NCBI GenBank assembly: GCA_900752065.1
Contig: CAADTT010000048.1
Span: 1 to 19,040, forward strand
Reading direction: 5' to 3'
DNA length: 19,040 nt
Source: Lachnospiraceae bacterium
GTDB lineage: Bacteria; Bacillota; Clostridia; Lachnospirales; Lachnospiraceae
A model generated the notes under the pieces. The model saw only the letters and a program-made list of their open reading frames with translations. It was not told the DNA's origin and ran no database searches. Shown here piece after piece: positions 5,590-13,314 of the stretch. Both the position numbers and the translations under genes were made by a program. Position 1 is the first letter of the stretch. Each line of letters starts with the position of its first letter.

Positions 5590-7302
5590 ATGAAAAAGAA
5601 AACCGCATCAAAAATGATTTCTTTCCTTCTCGCTGCCTGCATAACAGTTTCCGCGCTTCCATTATCCGCTTTTGCAGCAGAGGAGCAAAGCAACACAGCT
5701 TTTTCCCCAAAAAGATTTTTCATTGTCAGCGGGGAAAAACCTGACGGCACAGAGCTTGCTCAAAAAGTATCACTGGCCAGCGCAGAATTTCAGGCAAAAG
5801 GTATCTGTGATTCCGCAGAAATTCTGTATGGCGAAGCTTCTTTTGCCAGGGAAGGCGATATCCTGATCCAGATTTCCGACACACTTGGAACAGACAGTTT
5901 CGAGATCACTCCGGCAGACGGTAAGATCTTACTGTCTGCCGGTTCTCCCACCAGCGCCATGTATGGACTGAGAAATATCCTGAAAACCTGCCTTTTAGAA
6001 GGAGAGGTGACTGCCGCATCAGAAACGCCTGACGTGGCGCAGAGGATTTTCCATCTGGACTGCGGAAGAAAATATTTTACAAAGGACTGGATCATCGCTT
6101 TGATCAAAGAGTTGTCCTGGCTTCAGATGAATCAGCTCGAACTGGATTTCTCCAACGGAACCGGCTTCCGCTTTGCCCTGAACGATATGAATCTGGATAT
6201 CGACGGAGACGGAACTGTGGACGAGGACCTTTCCGTACTTCCGGGCGGCGTGACTGACCCGGATTCCTATCTGACGGAAAACGAGATGGATGAGATCATT
6301 GCTGCCGCTGACGAATACGGTGTAGAAATCGTCCCCTGTCTGGATACGCCGGGACATACGGGATGGATCTTCGGCAAGGAGCCCTTTGAAAAATATTCCG
6401 ATAATGGCGAACTGGATGTAGCGGATGAAACTTCTACCTCCTTTATGAAGGCTCTCGTAAAAAAATACGCTGCATATTTTATCTCCAAAGGCTGTACCAC
6501 CTTCCATGTAGGCGGTGATGAATACCTCCATGCCGCCTATGACTGGGGAACTCCCATGCCTTCCACGGAAGGAAAATATGCCGCAGTAGCCAGTTACCTG
6601 GACGGTCTTGCAGGAGAGCTGAAGGAAATCGGAGTCACGAAAGTGCGTTCCTTCAATGACCCTCTGTATTATTACGAAAACCTTGGAACATACACCTGGC
6701 AGAATATCGATGAAGCGGAATACTGGTGCAGGCGCATGAGTGGATTTAATTATGCCGCACCCACAACGCTTGCAAACCAGGGACTTGCCATGATCAACGG
6801 TCATGGAGATTTCTATGATATTATGACAGGCGGAGACGATAACTGGACGAAACCGGTAGGTGACACCAACACCTGGAAAACACCGGCAGGAATTTATGCG
6901 AATTTCCACAACAATATCTTTGCCGGAAATGTGGAAGTAGCCGACCAGTACGTCGCAGGCTCCACCTATTTCCTGTGGTGTGACGATCCCACCCAGGGCA
7001 CGCAGGACGATGTTACCGCCAGCTTATACCCCGTCTCCGGTCTGCTTCCGCAAAGATGCACGATGAGAGCGCTTCCGGCACTTATGAGGCGTTTGCCGAA
7101 ACCTTTACGGACTCTATCGGCGGATTCACCGCTGCCGGAACACTTCAGGACATCTCTCTTCCTGAACCTGAAAAAATTCAAAACGCTGTGGATGTTGCCG
7201 CCGCACAGGAAATCACAGAAACCATCCACGCCCTCGGTGATATCTCGTCCCTCAGCAGCAAAAATGCTGTTGCAGCGGCCAGAGCCGCTTACAACGCATT
7301 GA
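5590..7302 (+). CDS. GH20 hexosaminidase, N-terminal and catalytic part
   Basis: As read, this frame gives a 570-aa product. Residues 1-29 form a Lys-rich, hydrophobic signal peptide. The catalytic Asp-Glu pair sits in FHVGGDEYLH (D310, E311), with LDTPGHTGW near 251-259 and the barrel-closing Trp-containing STYFLWCDDPTQGTQDD near 458-474. All barrel strands seem present, so the truncated protein might still be an active enzyme. After about residue 482 (SLYPVSG) the sequence stops looking like the family: it becomes Arg/Pro/Leu-rich up to the stop at 7302, which marks an out-of-frame tail. The specificity (hexosaminidase against lacto-N-biosidase) cannot be settled by eye. Confidence 0.85.
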   Translation: MKKKTASKMISFLLAACITVSALPLSAFAAEEQSNTAFSPKRFFIVSGEKPDGTELAQKVSLASAEFQAKGICDSAEILYGEASFAREGDILIQISDTLGTDSFEITPADGKILLSAGSPTSAMYGLRNILKTCLLEGEVTAASETPDVAQRIFHLDCGRKYFTKDWIIALIKELSWLQMNQLELDFSNGTGFRFALNDMNLDIDGDGTVDEDLSVLPGGVTDPDSYLTENEMDEIIAAADEYGVEIVPCLDTPGHTGWIFGKEPFEKYSDNGELDVADETSTSFMKALVKKYAAYFISKGCTTFHVGGDEYLHAAYDWGTPMPSTEGKYAAVASYLDGLAGELKEIGVTKVRSFNDPLYYYENLGTYTWQNIDEAEYWCRRMSGFNYAAPTTLANQGLAMINGHGDFYDIMTGGDDNWTKPVGDTNTWKTPAGIYANFHNNIFAGNVEVADQYVAGSTYFLWCDDPTQGTQDDVTASLYPVSGLLPQRCTMRALPALMRRLPKPLRTLSADSPLPEHFRTSLFLNLKKFKTLWMLPPHRKSQKPSTPSVISRPSAAKMLLQRPEPLTTH

Positions 7303-7685
7303 CCAAAGATCAAAAACTGCTGGTCAGCGCAGACATCCTCCGTCTTTTAACAAATGCGGAACAAAAAATAACAGAACTGGAAGAGGCCCAGAAGACTTCT
7401 ATTACAGAAAAAGACGATTACCCCAACATAAAACCCCTCCCCCTCTCGGTTGAAGTACAGAAAGGAAGCATCTGGAATATCGGCGATCTTCGCTGCAAGG
7501 TCACAAATACATCCGAAAACGGGACGGTTGCTGTGACAGGATTGGCCGCTGCCAAAAGCTCTGTTGTCATAAAGCCGACTGTTCAGATCGGCGGAAAAAC
7601 CTTTTCCGTCACAGAGATTTCCGCAAAGGCTTTCCAGAAAAACAGGAAGCTGAAAAAGGTAACCATCGGAAAAAAATATCGCTAA
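7056..7685 (+). CDS. Middle segment of the split GH20-LRR protein
   Basis: This frame continues the GH20 protein after the first shift. It starts with SAKMHDESASGTYEAFAETF, which fits the end of a GH20 barrel, then an Ala-rich helical part (AVAAARAAYNALTKDQKLLV), a short linker, and the first leucine-rich repeats (FSVTEISAKAFQKNRKLKKV). The ATG at 7056 is internal and has no ribosome site, so independent translation is doubtful. It ends at 7685 only because of the seven-A run at 7670-7676. Confidence 0.6.
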   Translation: MHDESASGTYEAFAETFTDSIGGFTAAGTLQDISLPEPEKIQNAVDVAAAQEITETIHALGDISSLSSKNAVAAARAAYNALTKDQKLLVSADILRLLTNAEQKITELEEAQKTSITEKDDYPNIKPLPLSVEVQKGSIWNIGDLRCKVTNTSENGTVAVTGLAAAKSSVVIKPTVQIGGKTFSVTEISAKAFQKNRKLKKVTIGKKYR

Positions 7686-7890
7686 AATCGGAAAAAATGC
7701 CTTTGCAGGCTGTCAGAATCTGAAGTCCATCCGCATACTCTCCAGCAAACTGACTGCCAAAAAAGTAGGGGCGAAGGCTTTCTCCAAACTGTCTGCAAAG
7801 GCTTCTGTAAAAGTGCCAAAGGCTAAGAAGAAAGCGTACCAGAAATTCTTGTACAAGAAAGGACTGCCGAAGACTGCAAAGATCAAGTAG
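7672..7890 (+). pseudogene. C-terminal LRR tail of the split GH20 protein
   Basis: Reading with six A at 7670-7676 gives GKNIAKIGKNAFAGCQNLKS and then a Lys-rich tail ending KGLPKTAKIK and TAG at 7888-7890. This is the normal ending of BspA-type leucine-rich (LRR_5) surface proteins of Lachnospiraceae. Such tails are thought to keep enzymes at the cell surface, but there is no LPxTG motif here. No start codon or ribosome site belongs to this piece. Confidence 0.7.
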
Positions 7891-7916
7891 CAGCCGCAGA
7901 GCATATTGACAAAGCA

Positions 7917-7950
7917 GGGATACCATTGTGACGAATGGTATCCCTTTCTT
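7917..7950 (+). terminator. Terminator after the GH20 gene
   Basis: GGGATACCATT (7917-7927) pairs perfectly with AATGGTATCCC (7934-7944) around a 6-nt loop, followed by TTTCTT. It lies 27 nt after the final stop codon of the GH20 gene and may also stop the converging acetyltransferase transcript. Confidence 0.85.
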
Positions 7951-7963
7951 ACCGAAAAGATCC

Positions 7964-8563
7964 TTAAATCTTTCTGTCTTTATAATAGTATTCTTTGTCA
8001 TGCTCGCTGATTTCACGCATGACTCTGCAGGGATTTCCAACAGCGACAACATTGGAAGGAATATCCTTTGTCACGACACTCCCCGCGCCAATCACTGTGT
8101 TATCCCCGATCGTGACTCCCGGCATAATAAGGGCGCCTGCGCCAATCCAGCAGTTTCTGCCAATGTGGACCGGCATATTGTACTGGTACATCTGCTCACG
8201 AAGCTCCGGCAGTATGGGATGTCCGGCAGTGGCAATGGTCACATTTGGGCCAAGCTTCGTATAATCTCCGATATAAATATGCGTGTCATCTACACAGGTC
8301 AGATGATAGTTTGCATAAACCATATTCCCAAAATGGCAGTGATGTCCGCCAAAGTTTGCGTAGAAGGGAGCCTCGATATAAACCCCTTCTCCACAGTCGC
8401 CGAGCATATCCTTTAACATTTCCGTCCTTTTTTCTGCCTCAGATGGCTTTGTCAGATTATAGTCACACAGCTTATCCTGATATACCGCCTGTTCCCGCAT
8501 AATTTCTTCATCTCCTGGAAGATACAGTTCTCCTGTGTGCATTTTATCTTTCATTTTACCCAT
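7964..8563 (-). CDS. Maltose/galactoside O-acetyltransferase family (LacA/Maa-like)
   Basis: This 199-aa enzyme would transfer acetyl from acetyl-CoA to a sugar hydroxyl in the cytosol. It has the N-terminal Maa helical domain (GELYLPGDEEIMREQAVYQD, about residues 11-30) and a left-handed beta-helix of hexapeptide repeats ending in IGAGALIMPGVTIGDNTVIG and VVAVGNPCRV. The catalytic His is in TAGHP at residue 115. I chose ATG 8563 because GGAGG lies 8 nt upstream; a longer frame from 8587 would overlap the previous gene and place the ribosome site inside the coding region. It directly follows the YjbR gene, whose stop is 21 nt upstream, so they are likely co-transcribed. The natural sugar acceptor is unknown. 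Confidence 0.9.
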   Translation of the reverse strand: MGKMKDKMHTGELYLPGDEEIMREQAVYQDKLCDYNLTKPSEAEKRTEMLKDMLGDCGEGVYIEAPFYANFGGHHCHFGNMVYANYHLTCVDDTHIYIGDYTKLGPNVTIATAGHPILPELREQMYQYNMPVHIGRNCWIGAGALIMPGVTIGDNTVIGAGSVVTKDIPSNVVAVGNPCRVMREISEHDKEYYYKDRKI

Positions 8564-8583
8564 TTTACATACCTCCGCCTGCT

Positions 8584-8982
8584 TCATCTTTCACGATTTA
8601 AATTTTTCCGTTTCATTTTCGCAGCCTTTTTCTTCGGATTCGTTAATTCATAACTCATAGTAATAAGGCTCTTTATTTCTTCCTCCGGCGCTGTGCCGTC
8701 CAAAAGAATACTGATCCACTGATCTTTATTCATATGATAGGCCGGAAGGAAACCGGGCTGTGTCCGCAGGGAACCAATGAGCATCGGATCGCACTTTACA
8801 TTCATGACATCCACGGTTCCCTCTCCGGGAAGTCCCAGCTTATCTCTGCCGACCTCCATGATCAGTGCGAACCACTTCTTATTTTCCCTGTGACGCAGCA
8901 CGGCGTTGCTATCCTTCCAGGGGTAGTCCGGATCTGTGCCGTATTTCCGTTTGATCCATTCAAATACTGTTTGTCTGTCCAT
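8584..8982 (-). CDS. MmcQ/YjbR family protein
   Basis: The 132-aa protein matches the MmcQ/YjbR group (CyaY-like fold, sometimes called DNA-binding, function unclear). Typical features are the VFEWIKRKYGTDPDYPW start, VLRHRENKKWFALIMEV, the NVKCDPMLIGSLR segment and GFLPAYHMNKDQWISILLDG. I start at 8982 (MDRQTVFEW) because family members begin there and GGGAGG lies about 9 nt upstream; an in-frame ATG at 9027 would add 15 residues with no family match. It is the first gene of a two-gene unit with the acetyltransferase. No obvious functional link joins them. Confidence 0.87.
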   Translation of the reverse strand: MDRQTVFEWIKRKYGTDPDYPWKDSNAVLRHRENKKWFALIMEVGRDKLGLPGEGTVDVMNVKCDPMLIGSLRTQPGFLPAYHMNKDQWISILLDGTAPEEEIKSLITMSYELTNPKKKAAKMKRKNLNRER

Positions 8983-9027
8983 GAGCGTTTTCCTCCCTGC
9001 TGCTCCTTTATTCAACAACTTTATCAT

Positions 9028-9858
9028 CTTTTACGTTCCGCCTTAAATCATTCCGCCAACCACCTTCCTGGTCTCAGTATCCTCCAACAATACTCTTATT
9101 TTTTCATCCCCCGACTGTCCATTCCCTGATTGCTCCCCTTACTTTCAACAATCATCTCATCTTCAAACAAATACCGATTTGCCAACTGCCAAAAATGCAG
9201 CCCTGCACCCTTATCTTCTGTCCATAAATATTTCAACCCCTCATCAACTCCTTTTGCAGCGAAACATGGTGCTTCTCTTCTTTCAAAATCGTGAAGCTAT
9301 CCGCTGAAACATTCAAACCATCACAATTCCTAAGAAACAGCAGATACTGGTTGCTTTTCTCGAAATTAATAAACTTTCTATCTCAAGTACGCTGGAATAT
9401 TCACTCCTGTCAAATCCTTTTTGAGACAATCTCTGTATTTTGCTATATGTTCTGCATATCCATCCATGTCAACAGTGATAAGTCCGTTCGCAGCAGAAAC
9501 GAATGTACCGAGAGTTTTCTCTCCTCTCCTGCATGAGCTGGCGTTCCTTTGTCTTCGGTCTGACATATAAGATGCCGTCAAACAGAGCATATGTAGAGCA
9601 GCAGTATAAAGCGCGAGCGACGTGAGCCTTTGATTTCACCTGACATGATAACGAAAGAATCAGAAGCGTGTAACGCAGTAGACGCAAAGCGGCGGGATTC
9701 TTGAGTGCATTATAACATATCTTTTCCTGAAATTCATCCCAAAATGACACTGTAGTAATCGTTCGTTTTGCTCATGTAAACTGGCTGTATCATATGATGT
9801 TAGGGGCAAAAGATACCAAACGAGCACCAATATCCTGTCAGGCTTCTCAACAATTATT
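9028..9858. other. Gene-poor 830-nt stretch between yjbR-like and ferredoxin genes
   Basis: No intact gene is supported. The part at 9096-9590 holds a decayed leftward frame described separately. The part at 9591-9858 has two leftward open frames (9469-9750 and 9660-9875) with Leu/Cys/Tyr-rich, non-family-like translations and no ribosome sites. I see no terminal inverted repeats or target duplications that would mark an insertion sequence. Confidence 0.5.
9096..9590 (-). pseudogene. Unrecognised decayed gene, at least two frameshifts
   Basis: Three protein-like segments follow one another leftward. Frame one (9378-9590) ends ...DGYAEHIAKYRDCLKKDLTG then NIPAYLR and a stop. Frame two (9233-9382) reads KFINFEKSNQYLLFLRNCDG then LNVSADSFTILKEEKHH. 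Frame three, which is frame one again (9096-9296), reads AAKGVDEGLKYLWTEDKGAG then LHFWQLANRYLFEDEM and a stop at 9096. Two compensating shifts would join them into one protein of roughly 150 residues rich in Tyr, Phe, Trp and charged residues, unlike a random frame. There is no credible start. I do not recognise the family. Confidence 0.35.
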
Positions 9859-10548
9859 TTATATTCTCTCCCCATCCGTCGAAATCGTCACCACATTCCA
9901 CGGAATCATCTTTCCGCTGTTCCAAAGCGCCGCTTTCACTGCATTCTCTATTCCGCCGCAGCATGGCACCTCCATCCGCACCACAGTAACGCTGCGGATA
10001 TCATTTTGACGCAGGATTTCCGTCAGCTTCTCCGAATAGTCTGTATCATCCAGCTTGGGACAGCCGATCAATGTAATGTGTTCCCTGATAAATTCCTGAT
10101 GAAAGCCTGCATACGCATAGGCGGTGCAGTCCGCCGCAACGAGCAGCTTCGCCTGATGAAAATAAGGTGCATTTACCGGGACCAGCCGGATCTGCACGGG
10201 CCACTGCTGAAGCTGGGATTCCTGAACGGCCACTGCCGCAGGAGCCGTTTTCTTCCGTTTGATGCCCTTTACTGCTGATCCGGGACAGCCGCAGGGAATC
10301 GTCTGCTCCCTGTGCTTCTTTGCCGCTAATACTGCCGCCTCATCGTATGCAGCCGCCTCTCTCTCCACAAATGTGATCGCCCCTGTGGGGCAGGTCGGAA
10401 GACAGTCCCCCAGACCGTCACAGTAATCATCCCGCATAAGCTTTGCCTTTCCGTTCACCATGCCGATCGCCCCTTCATGGCAGGCTGCGGCGCATGCTCC
10501 ACATCCGTTGCATTTCTGTTCATCTATTTCAATTATTCTGCGTATCAT
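9859..10548 (-). CDS. 4Fe-4S dicluster ferredoxin-type protein
   Basis: The 229-aa protein has an N-terminal ferredoxin domain. The first cluster motif is C13-x2-C16-x2-C19-x3-C23. The second, CDGLGDCLPTCP (C43, C49, C53), lacks the Cys expected at 46 (Leu). Further cysteines follow in IPCGCPGS, LVAADCTAYAY, LIGCPKLDD and VPCCGG, so the C-terminal half could bind another metal centre. This arrangement is known from clostridial iron-sulfur proteins of uncertain role, probably electron transfer. AGGAGG lies 6 nt before ATG 10548, a clear start. It is divergent from the tetR gene with a 166-nt spacer containing an inverted repeat, which hints at shared control. No redox partner gene is nearby. 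Confidence 0.85.
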   Translation of the reverse strand: MIRRIIEIDEQKCNGCGACAAACHEGAIGMVNGKAKLMRDDYCDGLGDCLPTCPTGAITFVEREAAAYDEAAVLAAKKHREQTIPCGCPGSAVKGIKRKKTAPAAVAVQESQLQQWPVQIRLVPVNAPYFHQAKLLVAADCTAYAYAGFHQEFIREHITLIGCPKLDDTDYSEKLTEILRQNDIRSVTVVRMEVPCCGGIENAVKAALWNSGKMIPWNVVTISTDGERI

Positions 10549-10593
10549 AATCTTCCTCCTATTGTTTGCTGTTTTTCCTTACAGGAGCATTTT

Positions 10594-10623
10594 ACTATAG
10601 AAAAGAAAACTTGTCTGTTGTAA
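10594..10623 (-). promoter_or_regulatory. Possible ferredoxin-gene promoter
   Basis: On the minus strand a -10-like TATAGT (10599-10594) lies 18 nt from a poor -35-like TTACAA (10623-10618), which overlaps the inverted repeat at 10617-10630. The start would be near 10587, giving a 40-nt leader. Confidence 0.35.
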
Positions 10624-10630
10624 TTCCAAC
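10617..10630. promoter_or_regulatory. Inverted repeat, candidate operator of the TetR regulator
   Basis: GTTGTAATTCCAAC is symmetrical except for one pair of positions (GTTGnAATTnCAAC). It lies between the ferredoxin and tetR genes and overlaps the -35 regions proposed for both directions. TetR proteins usually bind such 14-20 bp palindromes in front of their own gene. The link is inference. Confidence 0.4.
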
Positions 10631-10647
10631 GAATATTTTTTTATAAC
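10618..10647 (+). promoter_or_regulatory. Possible tetR-ABC operon promoter
   Basis: TTGTAA (10618-10623) and TATAAC (10642-10647) are spaced by 18 nt with four and five consensus matches. The -35 lies inside the inverted repeat at 10617-10630, so a bound repressor would block it. Confidence 0.4.
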
Positions 10648-10714
10648 GGGGTCTTCTCAAAATCGGTCAACGAAGTTATCATGGAATTAACCGAACGGTC
10701 CACGGAGGTATCCT

Positions 10715-11326
10715 ATGAATGAAAAATTCTTTTCCCTGCCTGAGAAAAAGCAGCAGGCCATTATAAATGCCGGTTACCGGGTATTTTCCCAAAACTCTTA
10801 TAAAAACAGTCCCATGAGCGAGATTGCGGCGGCTGCCGGGATCAGCAAATCTCTGCTGTTCCACTATTTTCACAATAAGAAGGAGCTCTATTTATTCCTG
10901 TGGGATAAGTGTGCTGAGACTACCATTGAATTTCTGACACGGTACGACTGTTATGGTCAGAAAGAATTGTTTGAAAGCATGGAACGGGGGATGCGGGCAA
11001 AGCTTGAGATCATGCGTCTGTATCCGGACATGGCAAGCTTTACGATCCGGGCCTTCTATGAAAAAGATCCTGAAATCAATTCCGCTGTTCAGGAAAGCTA
11101 TCACCGCTATTTCAATCTGAAAGCGGACAAGACACGCCTGAACCTCGACCCGGAGCAGTTCATCCCCGGTCTGGACATCCCCATGATGTACCGGGAAATG
11201 TACTGGGCATCCGAAGGTTATCTCTGGGAAATGGTGCAAAGCGGCAATCTGGACGTCGAACAGATGGAAAAAGTTTTTACAAGTCTCATGAAATTCTGGA
11301 AAAGCATTTATCTGAGGAAGGAGTAA
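10715..11326 (+). CDS. TetR/AcrR-family transcriptional regulator
   Basis: The 203-aa protein has the TetR DNA-binding domain: helix-turn-helix in SEIAAAAGISKSLLFHYFHN (about residues 35-54), preceded by KKQQAIINAGYRVFSQNSY. The remaining 140 residues form the usual helical ligand-binding domain, rich in Tyr, Met and Trp, which suits a hydrophobic or cationic ligand. GGAGG lies 6 nt before ATG 10715. The ABC ATPase gene begins 5 nt after its stop, so this regulator is the first gene of the operon and very likely controls the exporter behind it. The inverted repeat at 10617-10630 is the best candidate operator. Confidence 0.93.
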   Translation: MNEKFFSLPEKKQQAIINAGYRVFSQNSYKNSPMSEIAAAAGISKSLLFHYFHNKKELYLFLWDKCAETTIEFLTRYDCYGQKELFESMERGMRAKLEIMRLYPDMASFTIRAFYEKDPEINSAVQESYHRYFNLKADKTRLNLDPEQFIPGLDIPMMYREMYWASEGYLWEMVQSGNLDVEQMEKVFTSLMKFWKSIYLRKE

Positions 11327-11331
11327 CGCTT

Positions 11332-12213
11332 ATGAATGCAATTGAGATCCATTCTCTGAAGAAATACTATGGAAAGAACCGGGGTATTGATGGGATCAGC
11401 CTGACCGTGGCGCAGGGCGAATTTTTCGGATTTATCGGTCCCAACGGGGCCGGAAAATCCACCACCATCCGAACGCTTTTGGGACTGATCCATCCAACAG
11501 ACGGAAGCGCACGGATCCTGGGGCTGGATATGAAAGAAGATCAGAAAAAAATCCTTGCCCTGACCGGCTATCTGCCGTCAGAGGCGGTGTTCTATCCCGG
11601 CATGCGGGTACGGGATGTGCTGAAGCTGTCCGCGGACCTGAGAAAAAAGGAATGCAGATCCGAGGCCTCCCGGCTGTGCGAACGCCTGCAGCTCGATCCT
11701 TCCAGAAAGGTAGAAGAGTTGTCTTTTGGCAACCGAAAAAAAGCTGCCATCGTCTGTGCGCTCCAGCATGATCCCAGGCTGCTGATCCTGGATGAACCCA
11801 CCAGCGGCCTTGATCCTCTGATGCAGAAAGAATTCTTTGAAATTCTCCGGGAGAAAAACAAGGCGGGAGCCACCGTATTTTTATCCAGCCACATTCTCTC
11901 AGAAATCCAGCGCAACTGTACCCGTGCAGCCATCATCCGGGAGGGAAACATCATTGCCTGCGATCATGTAGAAGCGCTCGCCAAAACCAGCGCCAAACGG
12001 GTAAACCTCCACGGCAGGGCAAAGCTCGAGAAGCTCCCGGGCGTAAAGGACCTACAACAGACAGAGGACACTGCAAATTTCCTTTACAATGGGGATATCC
12101 GCTCTCTGCTGGATGTTCTCTCCAAAGGTGAGATTCGTGACATATCCATCTCCGAACCTGATCTGGAGGAGATATTTCTGCACTATTATGAAAAAGGAGG
12201 CGCAAGGAAATGA
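11332..12213 (+). CDS. ABC transporter ATP-binding protein
   Basis: This 293-aa ATPase powers an ABC-2 type exporter with the permease that follows. It shows Walker A GPNGAGKSTT (residues 36-45), the Q-loop region near LTGYLPSEAVFYPGM (77-91, no Gln at the usual place, as in several exporter ATPases), the signature LSFGN (130-134) in place of LSGGQ, Walker B LLILDE (150-155), D-loop SGLD and the H-loop His at 187. The C-terminal 90 residues form the extra domain common in antibiotic and peptide exporters. AAGGAG lies 8 nt before ATG 11332. Its stop overlaps the permease start by 4 nt (ATGA), showing translational coupling. The substrate is unknown; the TetR gene in front suggests a toxic compound. 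Confidence 0.94.
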   Translation: MNAIEIHSLKKYYGKNRGIDGISLTVAQGEFFGFIGPNGAGKSTTIRTLLGLIHPTDGSARILGLDMKEDQKKILALTGYLPSEAVFYPGMRVRDVLKLSADLRKKECRSEASRLCERLQLDPSRKVEELSFGNRKKAAIVCALQHDPRLLILDEPTSGLDPLMQKEFFEILREKNKAGATVFLSSHILSEIQRNCTRAAIIREGNIIACDHVEALAKTSAKRVNLHGRAKLEKLPGVKDLQQTEDTANFLYNGDIRSLLDVLSKGEIRDISISEPDLEEIFLHYYEKGGARK

Positions 12214-12995
12214 CCATCGTAAAACATGAGCTGCGGCAGGGAAGGACTGCCTTTGTCATCTGGACAGCTTCGATATCCTTTTTGCTTATGGTCTGTGTAT
12301 TCCTCTTCCCTGAAATGAAAGGAGAAATGAATGCTGTCGGTGATGTATTTTCCTCTATGGGAAGCTTCACCTCCGCCTTCGGTATGGACCGGCTGAATTT
12401 CGGCACCCTGACCGGATTTTATGCCGTCGAATGCGGCAATATCGTGGGGCTGGGCGGCGCATTCTTTTCCTCACTGATCGGCATTTCCTCTCTCGCCAAA
12501 GAGGAAAAAAACAGGACAGCAGAATTTCTGCTGACCCATCCCGTATCCAGAATCCGCATCCTTACGGAGAAACTCACCGCCATACTGGTGCAGATCACAG
12601 CCATGAACGGGATCATCGTTGTGTTATCTATTGGTTCCATGGCTGTCATCGGTGAAACGATTCCCTGGAAGGAAGTGCTGCTGATGCATCTCGCATACCT
12701 TCTGCTTCAGATAGAGCTGGCAGCTATCTGCTTCGGCATTTCTGCATTTTTGCGCCGGGGCAGCATGAGTGTCGGTCTGGGGCTTGCCGCAATGATGTAC
12801 TTTCTGAACCTCATCGCCAATATGACTGAACACGCCGGATTTCTCAAATATCTCACACCCTTTGGCTACTGCGAAGGGGCAGATATTGTCACCGAGGGAA
12901 AACTGGATACAGCTCTGCTTGCCGTCGGTCTGATATTTGCCTGTGCGGGCATCGCCGCAGCGTACTGGAAATATGGGCACAAAGATATTTCATAA
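12210..12995 (+). CDS. ABC-2 type transporter permease
   Basis: The 261-aa integral membrane protein has six predicted spans near residues 13-33, 77-95, 122-147, 156-181, 187-205 and 234-253, as in ABC-2 permeases. The cytoplasmic loop SLAKEEKNRTAEFLLTHPVS (94-113) carries the EExxxTxExLLxxPxSR pattern of this family, seen in many exporter permeases that couple to their ATPase. It begins inside the last codons of the ATPase gene. It is the last gene of the tetR operon; a hairpin without a clear T tract follows at 13042. One half-transporter pair would form the homodimeric exporter. Confidence 0.92.
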   Translation: MTIVKHELRQGRTAFVIWTASISFLLMVCVFLFPEMKGEMNAVGDVFSSMGSFTSAFGMDRLNFGTLTGFYAVECGNIVGLGGAFFSSLIGISSLAKEEKNRTAEFLLTHPVSRIRILTEKLTAILVQITAMNGIIVVLSIGSMAVIGETIPWKEVLLMHLAYLLLQIELAAICFGISAFLRRGSMSVGLGLAAMMYFLNLIANMTEHAGFLKYLTPFGYCEGADIVTEGKLDTALLAVGLIFACAGIAAAYWKYGHKDIS

Positions 12996-13314
12996 CCCTT
13001 TCTATGATCCGGTCTGTATGTTTTCTCCTCACTTGGTTTTAGCCGGCTGACGGAAGCTTCACTCTCCCGTCAGCCATCGGCATTTATAACCGTACTTCCA
13101 TGCCGCAGAAATTTACAAGTTTTCTACAGGGCAGCTATGAAATGATCTCCATCTTCTCTCGTAAAACAATGAACATTCTTTCATAACCTAATAACCAACA
13201 AAGGAAAACAACTAACCATAAACCATCACATCCATTGTCCATATTATTTTTGCAAATGTATTACCGTTATGCCTTTAGCAAACAGTAAGGCAACTGCCCT
13301 GTACGGAAAAAGCT
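12996..13314. other. 319-nt intergenic stretch
   Basis: Converging genes end on either side. Apart from the hairpin at 13045-13075 I see no gene, promoter or repeat in it. The stretch from about 13180 to 13310 is AT-rich and featureless. Confidence 0.5.
13045..13075 (+). terminator. Hairpin after the ABC permease gene
   Basis: GGCTGACGG (13045-13053) pairs perfectly with CCGTCAGCC (13067-13075) around a 13-nt loop, with a further GCC/GGC pairing outside across a bulge. There is no T tract on either side, so it may be a weak or factor-dependent terminator or an mRNA-stabilising structure. Confidence 0.45.

Larger units (their letters stand above)
5590..7890 (+). pseudogene. Secreted GH20 beta-N-acetylhexosaminidase with LRR tail, split by two frameshifts
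   Basis: Joining three overlapping reading frames gives one family-like protein of about 766 residues. It has a signal peptide (cut near SAFA, residue 29), a GH20 N-terminal alpha/beta domain (about 40-145), the GH20 TIM barrel (about 150-480), a helical linker and a BspA-like leucine-rich C-terminal region rich in Lys. GH20 enzymes release terminal N-acetylhexosamines, or lacto-N-biose in one branch, from glycans; here outside the cell. The first shift lies between about 7036 and 7055 and is consistent with loss of 1 nt. The second is in the A run at 7670-7676, which has seven A where the frame needs six. The two changes could be true decay, slippage or assembly errors. The ATG at 5590 follows GAAAGGAA; a terminator follows at 7917. 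Confidence 0.8.

Noticed and set aside
9660..9875. Leftward frame starting MGREYKIIVEK near the end of the ferredoxin gene
   Set aside because: It starts inside the last codons of the ferredoxin gene in another frame, has no ribosome site and ends in a non-family-like sequence.
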